Below, piece after piece: positions 6,934 through 12,941 of a DNA stretch of 13,337 nt. Below the pieces are notes generated by a model. The model saw nothing but the letters and a program-made list of their open reading frames with translations, was not told the origin of the DNA and made no database searches. Numbering within the stretch: position 1 is the first letter of the stretch; every line of letters begins with the position of its first letter. This DNA comes from Pseudomonadota bacterium. Lineage in GTDB: Bacteria; Myxococcota; UBA9042; PHBI01. The DNA lies in the NCBI GenBank assembly GCA_005772945.1, contig SXIE01000200.1:1-13337 (forward strand), read 5' to 3'. Position numbers and translations under genes: made by a program.

Positions 6934-7458
6934 TCACTCGTTCATGGCCGCGACCACCGCCGGCTTGCGCATCAGCACCAGCAGGATGATGGGGTAGGGC
7001 GCGTAGAAGAACAGCGACGCGAACCCGAGCCCCGCTCCCATTCCGGACATCATGTCGGAGACAGGCGAGTGGCGCTGCAGACTCGCGATGAACTGGTCGA
7101 GCGCGGGCGCGGTCACGAGAAAATGGAACGCGAACTGGCCCGCCAGGACGACGAGCGCCAGTGCCGCCCAAACGACGGACGCGCGCTGCGCCCACTGACG
7201 GTAGCCGCGTTGGCCGATGCCGATGAAGAGGAGCGCGAGCGACATGCCGACCATCACGATCGTCGCGATGCTGGCCCAGGGCTGAAGCGCGGCGCTGTAG
7301 GCGTCGAACGCCTCCCTTGCGCCCCTGAATCCCATCATGTCGCGGCCCATGCCGGCGGCCGCGAGGCCGAAGACGCTGAACGCGACCACGATCGAACCGA
7401 AGACGATCGAGAGGATGCCGAGGACGCGAGGGGCACCAGGGCGAGGCGTTGTTTCCAT
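6934..7458 (-). CDS. Hypothetical membrane protein with four predicted helices
   Basis: I do not recognise a family. The 174-residue product has four hydrophobic segments: about 11-35 (ILSIVFGSIVVAFSVFG), 60-80 (IATIVMVGMSLALLFIGIG), 90-115 (VVWAALALVVLAGQFAFHF) and 145-165 (FASLFFYAPYPIILLVLM). The loop between the first two is rich in Met and Gly and could face either side. The ATG at 7458 is preferred because a good promoter (7465-7493) lies just upstream and would overlap any longer version starting at 7500. Transcription would then begin at or next to the start codon. It is followed after eight bases by the MYXO-CTERM protein gene, suggesting a shared envelope role, which is inference only. 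Confidence 0.7.
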   Translation of the reverse strand: METTPRPGAPRVLGILSIVFGSIVVAFSVFGLAAAGMGRDMMGFRGAREAFDAYSAALQPWASIATIVMVGMSLALLFIGIGQRGYRQWAQRASVVWAALALVVLAGQFAFHFLVTAPALDQFIASLQRHSPVSDMMSGMGAGLGFASLFFYAPYPIILLVLMRKPAVVAAMNE

Positions 7459-7464
7459 GACGCC

Positions 7465-7493
7465 TGGATAGCGCGCTCGGGTCGCGCTGACAA
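7465..7493 (-). promoter_or_regulatory. Promoter for the membrane protein / MYXO-CTERM operon, possibly leaderless
   Basis: On the minus strand TTGTCA (7493-7488) and TATCCA (7470-7465) are separated by exactly 17 bases. Six bases follow before the ATG at 7458, so transcription would start at about the A of the start codon. No ribosome binding site is visible, which fits a leaderless mRNA. Confidence 0.55.
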
Positions 7494-7527
7494 TGCTCAT
7501 CGCGGACTCGCGGGTTTGCGCGGGCGC

Positions 7528-8358
7528 TCACAGTCCGAGCGCGTCGAGGGCCTCGAGCGCCCCGCGCGGCAGCGAGATCGTCCCCGCGGGTCCCCCCGGA
7601 TCGCGCGGATTGATGCGGACGAGGACGGCCCCCGGCCGCGCCGCCGCCAGCTGTTCGGAAAACCGCCGCACCGTCGGAACCGCGAGCCCGGCGCCGATCT
7701 CGACGACGGTCAGACGCCGGCCGGACTGTGCGGCCAGCCAGCTTTGCAGTCGCCGTGTCTGCGCCGCGGTGCGTGCCTCGAGCCAGGCGCCGTCGCCGAA
7801 CATGAGGATATTCGGACGCGCCAATTCGCCGCAGCGCGGGCAGGTCGGCAGGTCCCCGGTCGCGCGCATGGTCTCGCTATCGACGGCGATCGCCGCGGCG
7901 GGCGCAGGCCAGATCCCCGCATCGCAGGCGGGGTCGAGGCATTGCAGGTGTCGGATCGAGCCGTGCGCCTCGCACACGCGATCGGGGTCGAAGCCGGCGG
8001 CCTGAAAGTGACCATCGACGTTCGACGTGAAGGCGAATATGCCACCTGGCATATGGGTGGCACTTGCGTGCAGATGCAAGAATCCGCGATGCGGTGGCGT
8101 CGCGCGGTAGAGGTCGAGGCGGTGTCCGTAGAAGCCCCAGGCCAGCGTCGGATCCACGCGAAACCACCGTGGATTGGCCATCTCGGCGAAGCGCAGGCCC
8201 AGGCGCCCGAGCGGCGGGTAGGCGCGCCAGAAACCCTGGTCTCCCCGAAAGTCAGGGAGCCCCGAGTCCACGCCCATGCCGGCGCCGGCGGCCACGACGA
8301 GGGCTTCGCTACGTTCGAGGGCGGCGCGTGCGCGCGCGAGGGCGTCGTCGATGTTCAC
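7528..8358 (-). CDS. Sirtuin-type NAD-dependent protein deacylase (SIR2 family)
   Basis: A 276-residue sirtuin. Sirtuins use NAD to remove acetyl or other acyl groups from lysines, giving nicotinamide and O-acyl-ADP-ribose. Visible motifs are the NAD-binding GAGMGVDSGLPDFRG (residues 25-39), TSNVDGHF (about 111-118, the usual TQNID site), catalytic His132 in EAHGS, a zinc-ribbon with Cys140, Cys145, Cys173 and Cys176, and RPNILMFGD (181-189). The usual late GTS motif is replaced by VEIGAGLAVPTVR, and Met-Gly-Val replaces the more common Ala-Ser or Ile-Ser in the first motif, so it belongs to a divergent bacterial branch. The start is GTG at 8358; no nearby ATG keeps the N-terminus intact. Substrate and acyl preference cannot be read. 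Probably cytoplasmic. It precedes the membrane protein gene, which seems to have its own promoter. Confidence 0.92.
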   Translation of the reverse strand: MNIDDALARARAALERSEALVVAAGAGMGVDSGLPDFRGDQGFWRAYPPLGRLGLRFAEMANPRWFRVDPTLAWGFYGHRLDLYRATPPHRGFLHLHASATHMPGGIFAFTSNVDGHFQAAGFDPDRVCEAHGSIRHLQCLDPACDAGIWPAPAAAIAVDSETMRATGDLPTCPRCGELARPNILMFGDGAWLEARTAAQTRRLQSWLAAQSGRRLTVVEIGAGLAVPTVRRFSEQLAAARPGAVLVRINPRDPGGPAGTISLPRGALEALDALGL

Positions 8359-8554
8359 GTTGCGACGATACCACGGTTCGCGCGCGTCGCCGGGCCCGTC
8401 GTCGCCCGCGGCGCGTCACCGGCGTCCGGAGCTCTGGGCCCGCGGAGCCGCATCGCCTGCGGTCGCGCGTGGGGTGCGAACGGCCGCACTCCCGCGCTTC
8501 GGCGCTTCGGGTTCATGGTGGCCTCGGTCGGTCCTCCTTGTCGCAGGAGCCGTC

Positions 8555-10216
8555 ATGCTTTCGCTCGACCTCGCCCCCGCTCGTTGCCGGCGGATCGCGT
8601 CGCTGTCCATCCTGGTGGCCGCCGCCAGCTGCAATCAGACGCCGCTCGAGACGCTCGAGTTCTCGATGCGGGTGACCGTTCATGCGCCCCGGCGCGCGCC
8701 CGCCAAGGTCGACTTCCTGTGGGTCGTCGACAACTCGACCTCCATGTGCCAGGAGCAGGTCGCGCTGGCGCAGAGCTTCGACGTCTTCCGCCAGCGGCTC
8801 GAGACCTCGCTCGCGCTCGACCCGCACATCGGCGTCACGAGCTCGGACGCGCGCTGCGATGTCTACGAAGACGCCCGGCTCGGCGTCCACGCGTCGCGCG
8901 GCGTCCTCAACGGTCACGTGACGCGCAGCTTCCCATTGGGATGCGCCGAGTCCGAGGTCAAGGCGTGCGTCGCGGACGCGGACTGCGGCAACCTCGACTG
9001 CGCGCTGCTCGGCCAGCACTGCGGGGAAGACAGCGCCGCCGCCGGCGAGTGGGGGTGCCTGCGTCGCGACAAGAACCCGGAGTGCGTGACGAACGCGAAC
9101 GACAGCGTCAACAGCGCGTGCGTCCGCCGCTGCACCGAGGACAGCGAGTGCCAGGCCCTCTTCGACCCGAGCGGCGCAGCGAGCTACCGCTGCTTCAGGG
9201 TCAGCGACACCGAGGGGCGCTGCCTGCGCGCGCCCGACACGGCGAGCACCGCACTGTGTCCCGTCGACGAGGTGTTCGCGCCGCTCGATCCCGCGAATCG
9301 GGATCCGGTGGATTCGCCTCGCTTCCTGACCGGTGCCGACCTGGCGCTCTTCCCGTGCATCGCCACCGTCGGCGCGCTCGACGCCCATTGCATCCGCTAC
9401 GAGCAGCCGATCTCCTCGGCCTGGCTGGCGCTCGATCCCGAAGGGCCCAACGCGAACCAGGTCCGGCAGTTTCTGCGTCCGGATGCCTATTTGGTCGTCG
9501 TGCTCATCTCGGACGAGGACGATTGTTCCGATCAATCGAGCGATCCGGATATGCCAAAGTCGGCGCTGGTGCCGGATGGCGCCTACAGTCGGTGCAATCT
9601 CCTTGGCACGCTCGAGGATAGTCCTCCCGGCCCGCTCGTCCCGGTGCCCTGGTACGTCAACCGCATCAAGAGCCTCAAGCGCGACCCGAGCCGCGTGATC
9701 GTGGCGGCGATCGCGGGTGATGCAGTTGCCGAACTGCCCGCCGATGTTCATGATTTGCGGAGCGACTACTGGGAGGCCAAGCGCGAAAATCCGCCGTGCC
9801 ACCAGGCGACGACGATCTGCACGAGCGCGCAGGGGCAGGCCGAATACGGCTCGCGTCTGAAGGCGCTCACCGACGCCTTCGGACCCAACGGGGTATTTGC
9901 CAATATTTGCAGCGACGATATTCGTCCGGCGCTCGACCGTATCGCCGAGACCATCATCAAGGTCGTGCAGCGGATCTGCCTGCCGCGCGATGTCGCGCGC
10001 GACGGTGTTCCGATGTCGGTGGTGCGGGTGAAGGCCGACGGCACGCGGGTGGAGGTCCGCCCAGGGAGCGGCCCCGGCGGGTATCAGCTGGTCGCCGAGG
10101 CGCCCGAGTGCGAGGTCGACGGGGAGGGGCGGCCGTCGGTGGTCCTGACCGATCCGATCGGGCCGGACGAGGATGTGATCGTGCAATACCAGGCTGACAC
10201 GTCGTCCGTCTTCTGA
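8555..10216 (+). CDS. VWA-like, Cys-rich putative lipoprotein
   Basis: The 553-residue product starts at an ATG preceded by AGGAG (8545-8549). A short basic and hydrophobic leader ends at Ala-Ala-Ser-Cys26, a plausible though not ideal lipobox. KVDFLWVVDNSTSM (51-64) gives the MIDAS triplet Asp59-x-Ser61-x-Ser63 of von Willebrand factor A domains, and VVVLISDEDDC (314-324) is the later acidic strand typical of myxobacterial VWA-like surface proteins. Between them lies an insertion of roughly 130 residues rich in Cys (about 95-235), with spacing such as CxxDxxCxxLxC, probably disulphide-linked outside the cytoplasm. A beta-rich C-terminal region follows. Metal-dependent binding at the cell surface is likely; the partner is unknown. 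It is convergent with the repeat-linker lipoprotein, with 18 bases between the stop codons. Confidence 0.82.
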   Translation: MLSLDLAPARCRRIASLSILVAAASCNQTPLETLEFSMRVTVHAPRRAPAKVDFLWVVDNSTSMCQEQVALAQSFDVFRQRLETSLALDPHIGVTSSDARCDVYEDARLGVHASRGVLNGHVTRSFPLGCAESEVKACVADADCGNLDCALLGQHCGEDSAAAGEWGCLRRDKNPECVTNANDSVNSACVRRCTEDSECQALFDPSGAASYRCFRVSDTEGRCLRAPDTASTALCPVDEVFAPLDPANRDPVDSPRFLTGADLALFPCIATVGALDAHCIRYEQPISSAWLALDPEGPNANQVRQFLRPDAYLVVVLISDEDDCSDQSSDPDMPKSALVPDGAYSRCNLLGTLEDSPPGPLVPVPWYVNRIKSLKRDPSRVIVAAIAGDAVAELPADVHDLRSDYWEAKRENPPCHQATTICTSAQGQAEYGSRLKALTDAFGPNGVFANICSDDIRPALDRIAETIIKVVQRICLPRDVARDGVPMSVVRVKADGTRVEVRPGSGPGGYQLVAEAPECEVDGEGRPSVVLTDPIGPDEDVIVQYQADTSSVF

Positions 10217-10234
10217 AGGCGGCGGCCGGCGCTG

Positions 10235-11275
10235 TCAGAATCCGAGATCCACGTATTGCTGATAGGCGTAGCGGAACTCGACGCACCCCCAGGGGGTCTC
10301 GGCGGCGGCGAAACGGGCGTGCTCGATGCCTTGGAATTCGAGTCCGGTGCTGACGGCGAGGGGGACCAGCATGCCCTCGTCGACGTGGAAGGTGCCGGCC
10401 GTGGCGGGCGCGGTGCACTCGGTGAAGGTCGGGCCGCCTGCGTGGTGGTTGATCGGGATGCGGGTGAAGACGGCGCTGCCGTCGCTGAGCGGCGTCCAGT
10501 GGATGTCGAGGCCGGTCGGGTGATCGTAGGTGCCGGCGAGCGTGCCGCGGGCGCCCGCGAGCTCGCCGGGGATCTCGGCGGCGACGAGCGTCACGTGGTG
10601 GCCCGCGAACGCGAGGTCGAGCCCGAAGGTGCGGCCGGGCAGGGTGACCATGCCGTAGATGTCGCCGGTGACATCGTCGGCGTCGAAGGCCTCGGAGTCC
10701 GCGCCGGCGCTCAGCGTGAGGCGCGCGTCGGCGTACTTGATGGGCGTGGGGGTGCAGGTGCCGTCGATGCCGCAGAGCGCGTCGGGGCCGCACGGTGGGC
10801 AGGCGCCAGCGGGCCGGAAGGCGTGGTAGGCGCAGGCGAGGTTCGTGAGCGCGGGGGCGCCGTACCAGGGGTTGGGCCGGTCGGCGACGGACCCACGCAC
10901 GTCGACCATGCCCGCGGGACCCGCCTGGAGATAGAGCTCGACGAGGCCGACCCGATCCGCGAGTGCGCAGCGGGTGCCGGGCACGGCCGCCACGATGTCG
11001 GGGTTGGTGGTCTCGGACTCGACCTCGGACTCGACCTCGGACTCGACCTCGGACTCGACCTCGGACTCGACCTCGGACGCGACCTCGGACGCGACCTCGG
11101 ACGCGACCTCGGACTCGACCTCGGACTCGACCTCGACCTCGGACTCGACCTCGGCCGCAGCGTCCAGGCCGCCCGTATCCGCCCCGCTCGCGTCCCCGCG
11201 TCCGGCCCCGTCGCCGCAAGCCCCGCCTCCGGCGGCCAGCGCGCTGATCCCGGCCAGCATCCATCGCATCGTCAT
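10235..11275 (-). CDS. Putative lipoprotein with Ser-Glu-Val-Glu/Ala repeat linker
   Basis: No family is recognised. The 346-residue product begins with a hydrophobic leader ending in GGGACGDG, so Cys20 is a probable lipidation site, though Gly rather than Leu stands at -3. After a short Gly/Asp/Ala segment comes a tract (about 42-88) built from the four-residue unit Ser-Glu-Val-Glu, with three adjacent copies reading Ser-Glu-Val-Ala. The rest (about 95-346) is a globular, beta-rich region with a Cys-rich patch (CPPCGPDALCGIDGTC, about 150-165) and a later Cys pair. A lipid anchor, acidic stalk and folded head is a common design for myxobacterial surface proteins. ATG 11275 has GAGG four bases upstream; a second ATG at 11269 has better spacing and gives a protein two residues shorter. 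The gene is preceded by a G-run element. Confidence 0.8.
   Translation of the reverse strand: MTMRWMLAGISALAAGGGACGDGAGRGDASGADTGGLDAAAEVESEVEVESEVESEVASEVASEVASEVESEVESEVESEVESEVESETTNPDIVAAVPGTRCALADRVGLVELYLQAGPAGMVDVRGSVADRPNPWYGAPALTNLACAYHAFRPAGACPPCGPDALCGIDGTCTPTPIKYADARLTLSAGADSEAFDADDVTGDIYGMVTLPGRTFGLDLAFAGHHVTLVAAEIPGELAGARGTLAGTYDHPTGLDIHWTPLSDGSAVFTRIPINHHAGGPTFTECTAPATAGTFHVDEGMLVPLAVSTGLEFQGIEHARFAAAETPWGCVEFRYAYQQYVDLGF
11012..11149. repeat. 12-bp tandem repeat (11 full units plus one half unit) inside a coding region
   Basis: Plus-strand unit CTCGGACTCGAC. Units 1-5 (11012-11071) are identical, units 6-8 (11072-11107) all carry CTCGGACGCGAC, and units 9-10 (11108-11131) return to the first form. 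A six-base half unit CTCGAC (11132-11137) follows, then one more full unit (11138-11149). All lengths are multiples of three, so the minus-strand reading frame is kept and encodes the SEVE/SEVA linker. It is prone to slippage and may vary in copy number. Confidence 0.95.
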
Positions 11276-11324
11276 ATCGCCTCGCACCGCTTCGCCCGGG
11301 CCCCATGCCGTGGGAGCGCTATCC

Positions 11325-11337
11325 TGGCTGAGCCAGG
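11325..11337. repeat. Short perfect inverted repeat upstream of the repeat-linker lipoprotein
   Basis: CTGGCT-G-AGCCAG is a six-base dyad with a one-base centre, about 50 bases upstream of the ATG at 11275. It could be an operator or a leader hairpin. I could not place a convincing -35/-10 pair around it, so this is weak. Confidence 0.25.
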
Positions 11338-11368
11338 TGCTCACCGCAAGCCGCGCGGACGACCCGGT

Positions 11369-11406
11369 CCCCCCGGGTGCCCCCAGGTCCCCGGGGGCGC
11401 CCCCCC
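11369..11406 (-). other. Potential G-quadruplex motif (four G runs) in intergenic DNA
   Basis: The minus strand carries four G runs of seven, four, five and six bases (plus-strand C runs at 11400-11406, 11389-11392, 11380-11384 and 11369-11374). The loops are seven, four and five bases, within the usual G-quadruplex rule. Two loops contain C runs that could pair into hairpins instead. It starts four bases after the stop codon ending at 11410 and may act in 3' end formation of that mRNA or upstream of the next gene. Confidence 0.5.
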
Positions 11407-11409
11407 GCC

Positions 11410-11814
11410 TCACTTCGGGGTGACGCCGCGATCCTCCACGCGCTTGCCGAGCACCCATCCGGCGCCGCGATCGACCAGCTCGAACTCCGCGTCGATGCGG
11501 CCGTCGTCCTCGCTCGTGCCGACGATGGTGAGGCGGCCGGCGCCGACCGCGTTGCCGAAGGCGCTGCACTCGCACGAGTGGAACTTGTCGCCCTCCGCGG
11601 ACACGATCGTCTTGCACGCGAGGTCGCCCTTGGCCTGGTCGCAGGCGGCCTCGAAGTCGTTATTCGCGAGCGACGCGAAGGCCTCGGGCGGCGGGCCGTC
11701 GCCGTCGGCGGCGCAGCTGGCGGGGTCGTCCTGGGCAGGCTTGGCGCTGGCGCATGCTTGCAGGAACACGCAACAAACGATCGAGGCCAAGGCGGGGATG
11801 GACAGCGTTCGCAT
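11410..11814 (-). CDS. Small putative lipoprotein of unknown function
   Basis: The 134-residue product has a clear type II signal peptide: basic start, hydrophobic core, and lipobox Leu-Gln-Ala-Cys21. The mature part is small and acidic. It contains FEAACDQAKGDLACKT and FHSCECSAFGNAVGAG, giving several Cys (near 34, 58, 67, 80 and 82) that may pair in the periplasm. A short beta-rich end follows (IDAEFELVDRGAGWVLGKRV). I recognise no family. GGAG stands five bases before the ATG at 11814, and a plausible promoter lies at 11851-11880. It is downstream of the deoxyribosyltransferase on the same strand, but the promoter and an inverted repeat between them suggest separate transcription. Confidence 0.8.
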   Translation of the reverse strand: MRTLSIPALASIVCCVFLQACASAKPAQDDPASCAADGDGPPPEAFASLANNDFEAACDQAKGDLACKTIVSAEGDKFHSCECSAFGNAVGAGRLTIVGTSEDDGRIDAEFELVDRGAGWVLGKRVEDRGVTPK

Positions 11815-11850
11815 GGAAGCTCCGGCGACGGGTCAGGGGTACGGATTTCC

Positions 11851-11880
11851 TCTATGCCATCGAAGTCGCCGCGTTGACAA
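11851..11880 (-). promoter_or_regulatory. Candidate promoter of the small lipoprotein gene
   Basis: On the minus strand TTGTCA (11880-11875) and CATAGA (11856-11851) are 18 bases apart, about 37 bases upstream of the ATG at 11814. The -35 box sits inside the inverted repeat 11874-11899, which could let a dimeric regulator block it. Confidence 0.4.
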
Positions 11881-11899
11881 ACGCGACGTTCGCCGTCAA
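11874..11899. repeat. Inverted repeat overlapping a stop codon and a -35 box
   Basis: TTGAC (11874-11878) and GTCAA (11895-11899) flank an inner AACG-CGA-CGTT dyad (11879-11889). The right arm overlaps the stop codon of the deoxyribosyltransferase gene and the left arm overlaps the candidate -35 box of the next gene. It may be an operator or a weak hairpin at the end of the operon; there is no T run. Confidence 0.4.
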
Positions 11900-12516
11900 T
11901 CGCCGTCGGCGAGCGCGGCGGCGATGTGCGCGAGGAGGTCCTCCGGCCAGCGTTGTTTGCCGAGGCCGGCCGGCCAGCTCGCGAGCAGGTGCGCGACGCG
12001 AGCGCCCCGTGCGGCGACCTTTGCGAGCGCCGCCGACGGGCTCCCGGCGGCTCCGCGCGCCGCGATCGCCGCGCGCACGCGCGCTGGCAGATCGCCGATT
12101 CGATCCGCGACGGTCCCGCTGGCGAGCCCCGCGAGCATCGCGTTGTCGCGACCGAAGAACGGAGCGCGCGCATCGGCTTTGTAGAAAACGACGGGCGTGC
12201 CGACTGCGAACGCGAGGCTCGCCTCGACGATCATGCCTTCGTCGGGGACGCGCCCATTCAGGTTACAGACGACCGCGTCGCAGCCGAGGAGCGCGTGGAC
12301 ATCGAGCGCGAAGATCGCCTCGTCGACGGCGCGGCGGAGAGCCGGCACGAGCGCGCCCAGGGCGTGTGGGGCCAGCTGCAGGACATAGGGCTCGAGCCCG
12401 TCGCGATGGGGCAGGAACGTGTCGTGGCCGGCCGCTTCGAGCGCGGCCGCGATGGCGTTCATGGCGCCGATTTCCTCGGCCGAGAACAGCGGGCCCGAGC
12501 AGTAGATGCGCGGCAT
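11896..12516 (-). CDS. Nucleoside 2-deoxyribosyltransferase family protein
   Basis: The 206-residue product matches the nucleoside 2-deoxyribosyltransferase fold. It starts with MPRIYCSGPLFS (Tyr5, Gly8-Pro9), has HALLGCDAVVCNLNGR (about 74-89) with Asp80, and carries DEGMIVEASLAFAVGTPVVFYK (92-113 region) with Asp92 and Glu98. In characterised family members the Glu in this motif is the nucleophile that takes the deoxyribosyl group before passing it to another base. The activity could be transfer between bases in nucleotide salvage or simple N-glycoside hydrolysis; related proteins act on modified or damaged nucleotides. It is longer than the roughly 160-residue lactobacillus enzymes because of a C-terminal helical extension. 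A GAGGAG ribosome binding site overlaps the stop of the upstream cupredoxin gene, implying coupled translation in the same operon, an unexpected partnership. Confidence 0.85.
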   Translation of the reverse strand: MPRIYCSGPLFSAEEIGAMNAIAAALEAAGHDTFLPHRDGLEPYVLQLAPHALGALVPALRRAVDEAIFALDVHALLGCDAVVCNLNGRVPDEGMIVEASLAFAVGTPVVFYKADARAPFFGRDNAMLAGLASGTVADRIGDLPARVRAAIAARGAAGSPSAALAKVAARGARVAHLLASWPAGLGKQRWPEDLLAHIAAALADGD

Positions 12517-12521
12517 GGCGA

Positions 12522-12528
12522 CTCCTCA
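12522..12528 (-). promoter_or_regulatory. Shine-Dalgarno of deoxyribosyltransferase overlapping the cupredoxin stop codon
   Basis: On the minus strand TGAGGAG holds the cupredoxin gene stop TGA (12528-12526) and the GAGGAG ribosome binding site (12527-12522), five bases before the ATG at 12516. This is direct sequence evidence for coupling of the two genes. Confidence 0.8.
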
Positions 12529-12939
12529 AGGCGGCGAGGCGACGAGCGTGCCGCGCACCATCCCCATGCCGCAGGTGAACTCGAGGCGTCCGCTCGCCGG
12601 CATCGTGAGGTCGACGACGACCTCGCGGTCGAGCGGCAGGTCCTTCTGCAGCTTGAGGCTCGGGAAGAGGACCTGCTGGCCGCAGCCGCCGTCGCTGACG
12701 CGTGTGAACTTGAGGCGCGCAAGCTGGCCTGCGGGCGCCTTGATCTCCTCGGGGTGGTAGCCCTCGCCGTCCACCGTGATGGCGACCTCGGTCACGGCGA
12801 CGGGGGCGGGCGATGCCGTGGCGTCCGCTCCCGGCGCGGCTGCGGCGTCCGGCGTGCCCTGGTGGTGGCAGGCCCCGAGGGCGAGCGCGACGCCCGCCAC
12901 CCGCAGCCCGGCGAAGTTTCTCACGATCGGTGCGTGCAC
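12526..12939 (-). CDS. Cupredoxin-domain lipoprotein, probable periplasmic copper handling
   Basis: The 137-residue product has a signal peptide ending in Leu-Gly-Ala-Cys24, then a Ala/Pro/Thr-rich linker (about 28-47) and a plastocyanin-like domain (about 49-134). The domain has VTEVAITVDGEGYHP, GGCGQQVLFP with Cys86, and the end motif FTCGMGMVRG with Cys123, Met125 and Met127. This pattern is that of the small cupredoxin-like domains linked to copper export ATPases and efflux pumps; the Cys and Met residues are likely copper ligands. The start is GTG at 12939, fixed by AGGAG (12951-12947) seven bases upstream and by only two bases of gap after the upstream stop. Its place directly behind an RND pump gene fits delivery or sequestration of copper in the periplasm. 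Confidence 0.82.
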   Translation of the reverse strand: MHAPIVRNFAGLRVAGVALALGACHHQGTPDAAAAPGADATASPAPVAVTEVAITVDGEGYHPEEIKAPAGQLARLKFTRVSDGGCGQQVLFPSLKLQKDLPLDREVVVDLTMPASGRLEFTCGMGMVRGTLVASPP

Positions 12940-12941
12940 GG

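Noticed and set aside
6926..7531. A long in-frame N-terminal extension of the MYXO-CTERM protein
   Set aside because: It overlaps the whole membrane-protein gene in another frame and would bury the signal peptide. The ATG at 6925 is preceded by a ribosome binding site and starts a clean signal peptide.
8359..8554. Possible promoters or a small gene in the 196-base gap between the sirtuin and VWA-like genes
   Set aside because: Both genes point away from this gap, so promoters must lie here, but no convincing -35/-10 pair was found on either strand. A small direct repeat (GCGCTTCG twice near 8496-8511) is too short to interpret. No small gene with a ribosome binding site was seen.
6910..9621. 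A 903-codon plus-strand open frame crossing three genes on the opposite strand and the VWA-like gene start
   Set aside because: It spans genes with clear motifs in other frames (membrane protein, sirtuin, VWA-like protein) and has low-complexity, Arg-rich composition.
11012..11149. CRISPR-like array
   Set aside because: The repeats are directly abutting 12-mers with no spacers and stay in frame with a protein-coding gene, so this is a coding minisatellite.
10963..11247. A plus-strand Arg-Thr-Arg-Pro repeat protein over the tandem repeat
   Set aside because: Any frame through a 12-bp repeat is open and repetitive. Only the minus-strand frame has a signal peptide, ribosome binding site and a non-repetitive domain afterwards.
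11874..11879. A perfect TTGACA on the plus strand as a promoter
   Set aside because: There is no plus-strand gene downstream within range. The same bases are better explained as part of a dyad and of the minus-strand -35 box.
10256..12184. A 642-codon plus-strand open frame over the repeat-linker lipoprotein, small lipoprotein and deoxyribosyltransferase genes
   Set aside because: The opposite strand has three genes with lipoboxes, ribosome binding sites and a recognisable enzyme. The plus-strand product has no motif.
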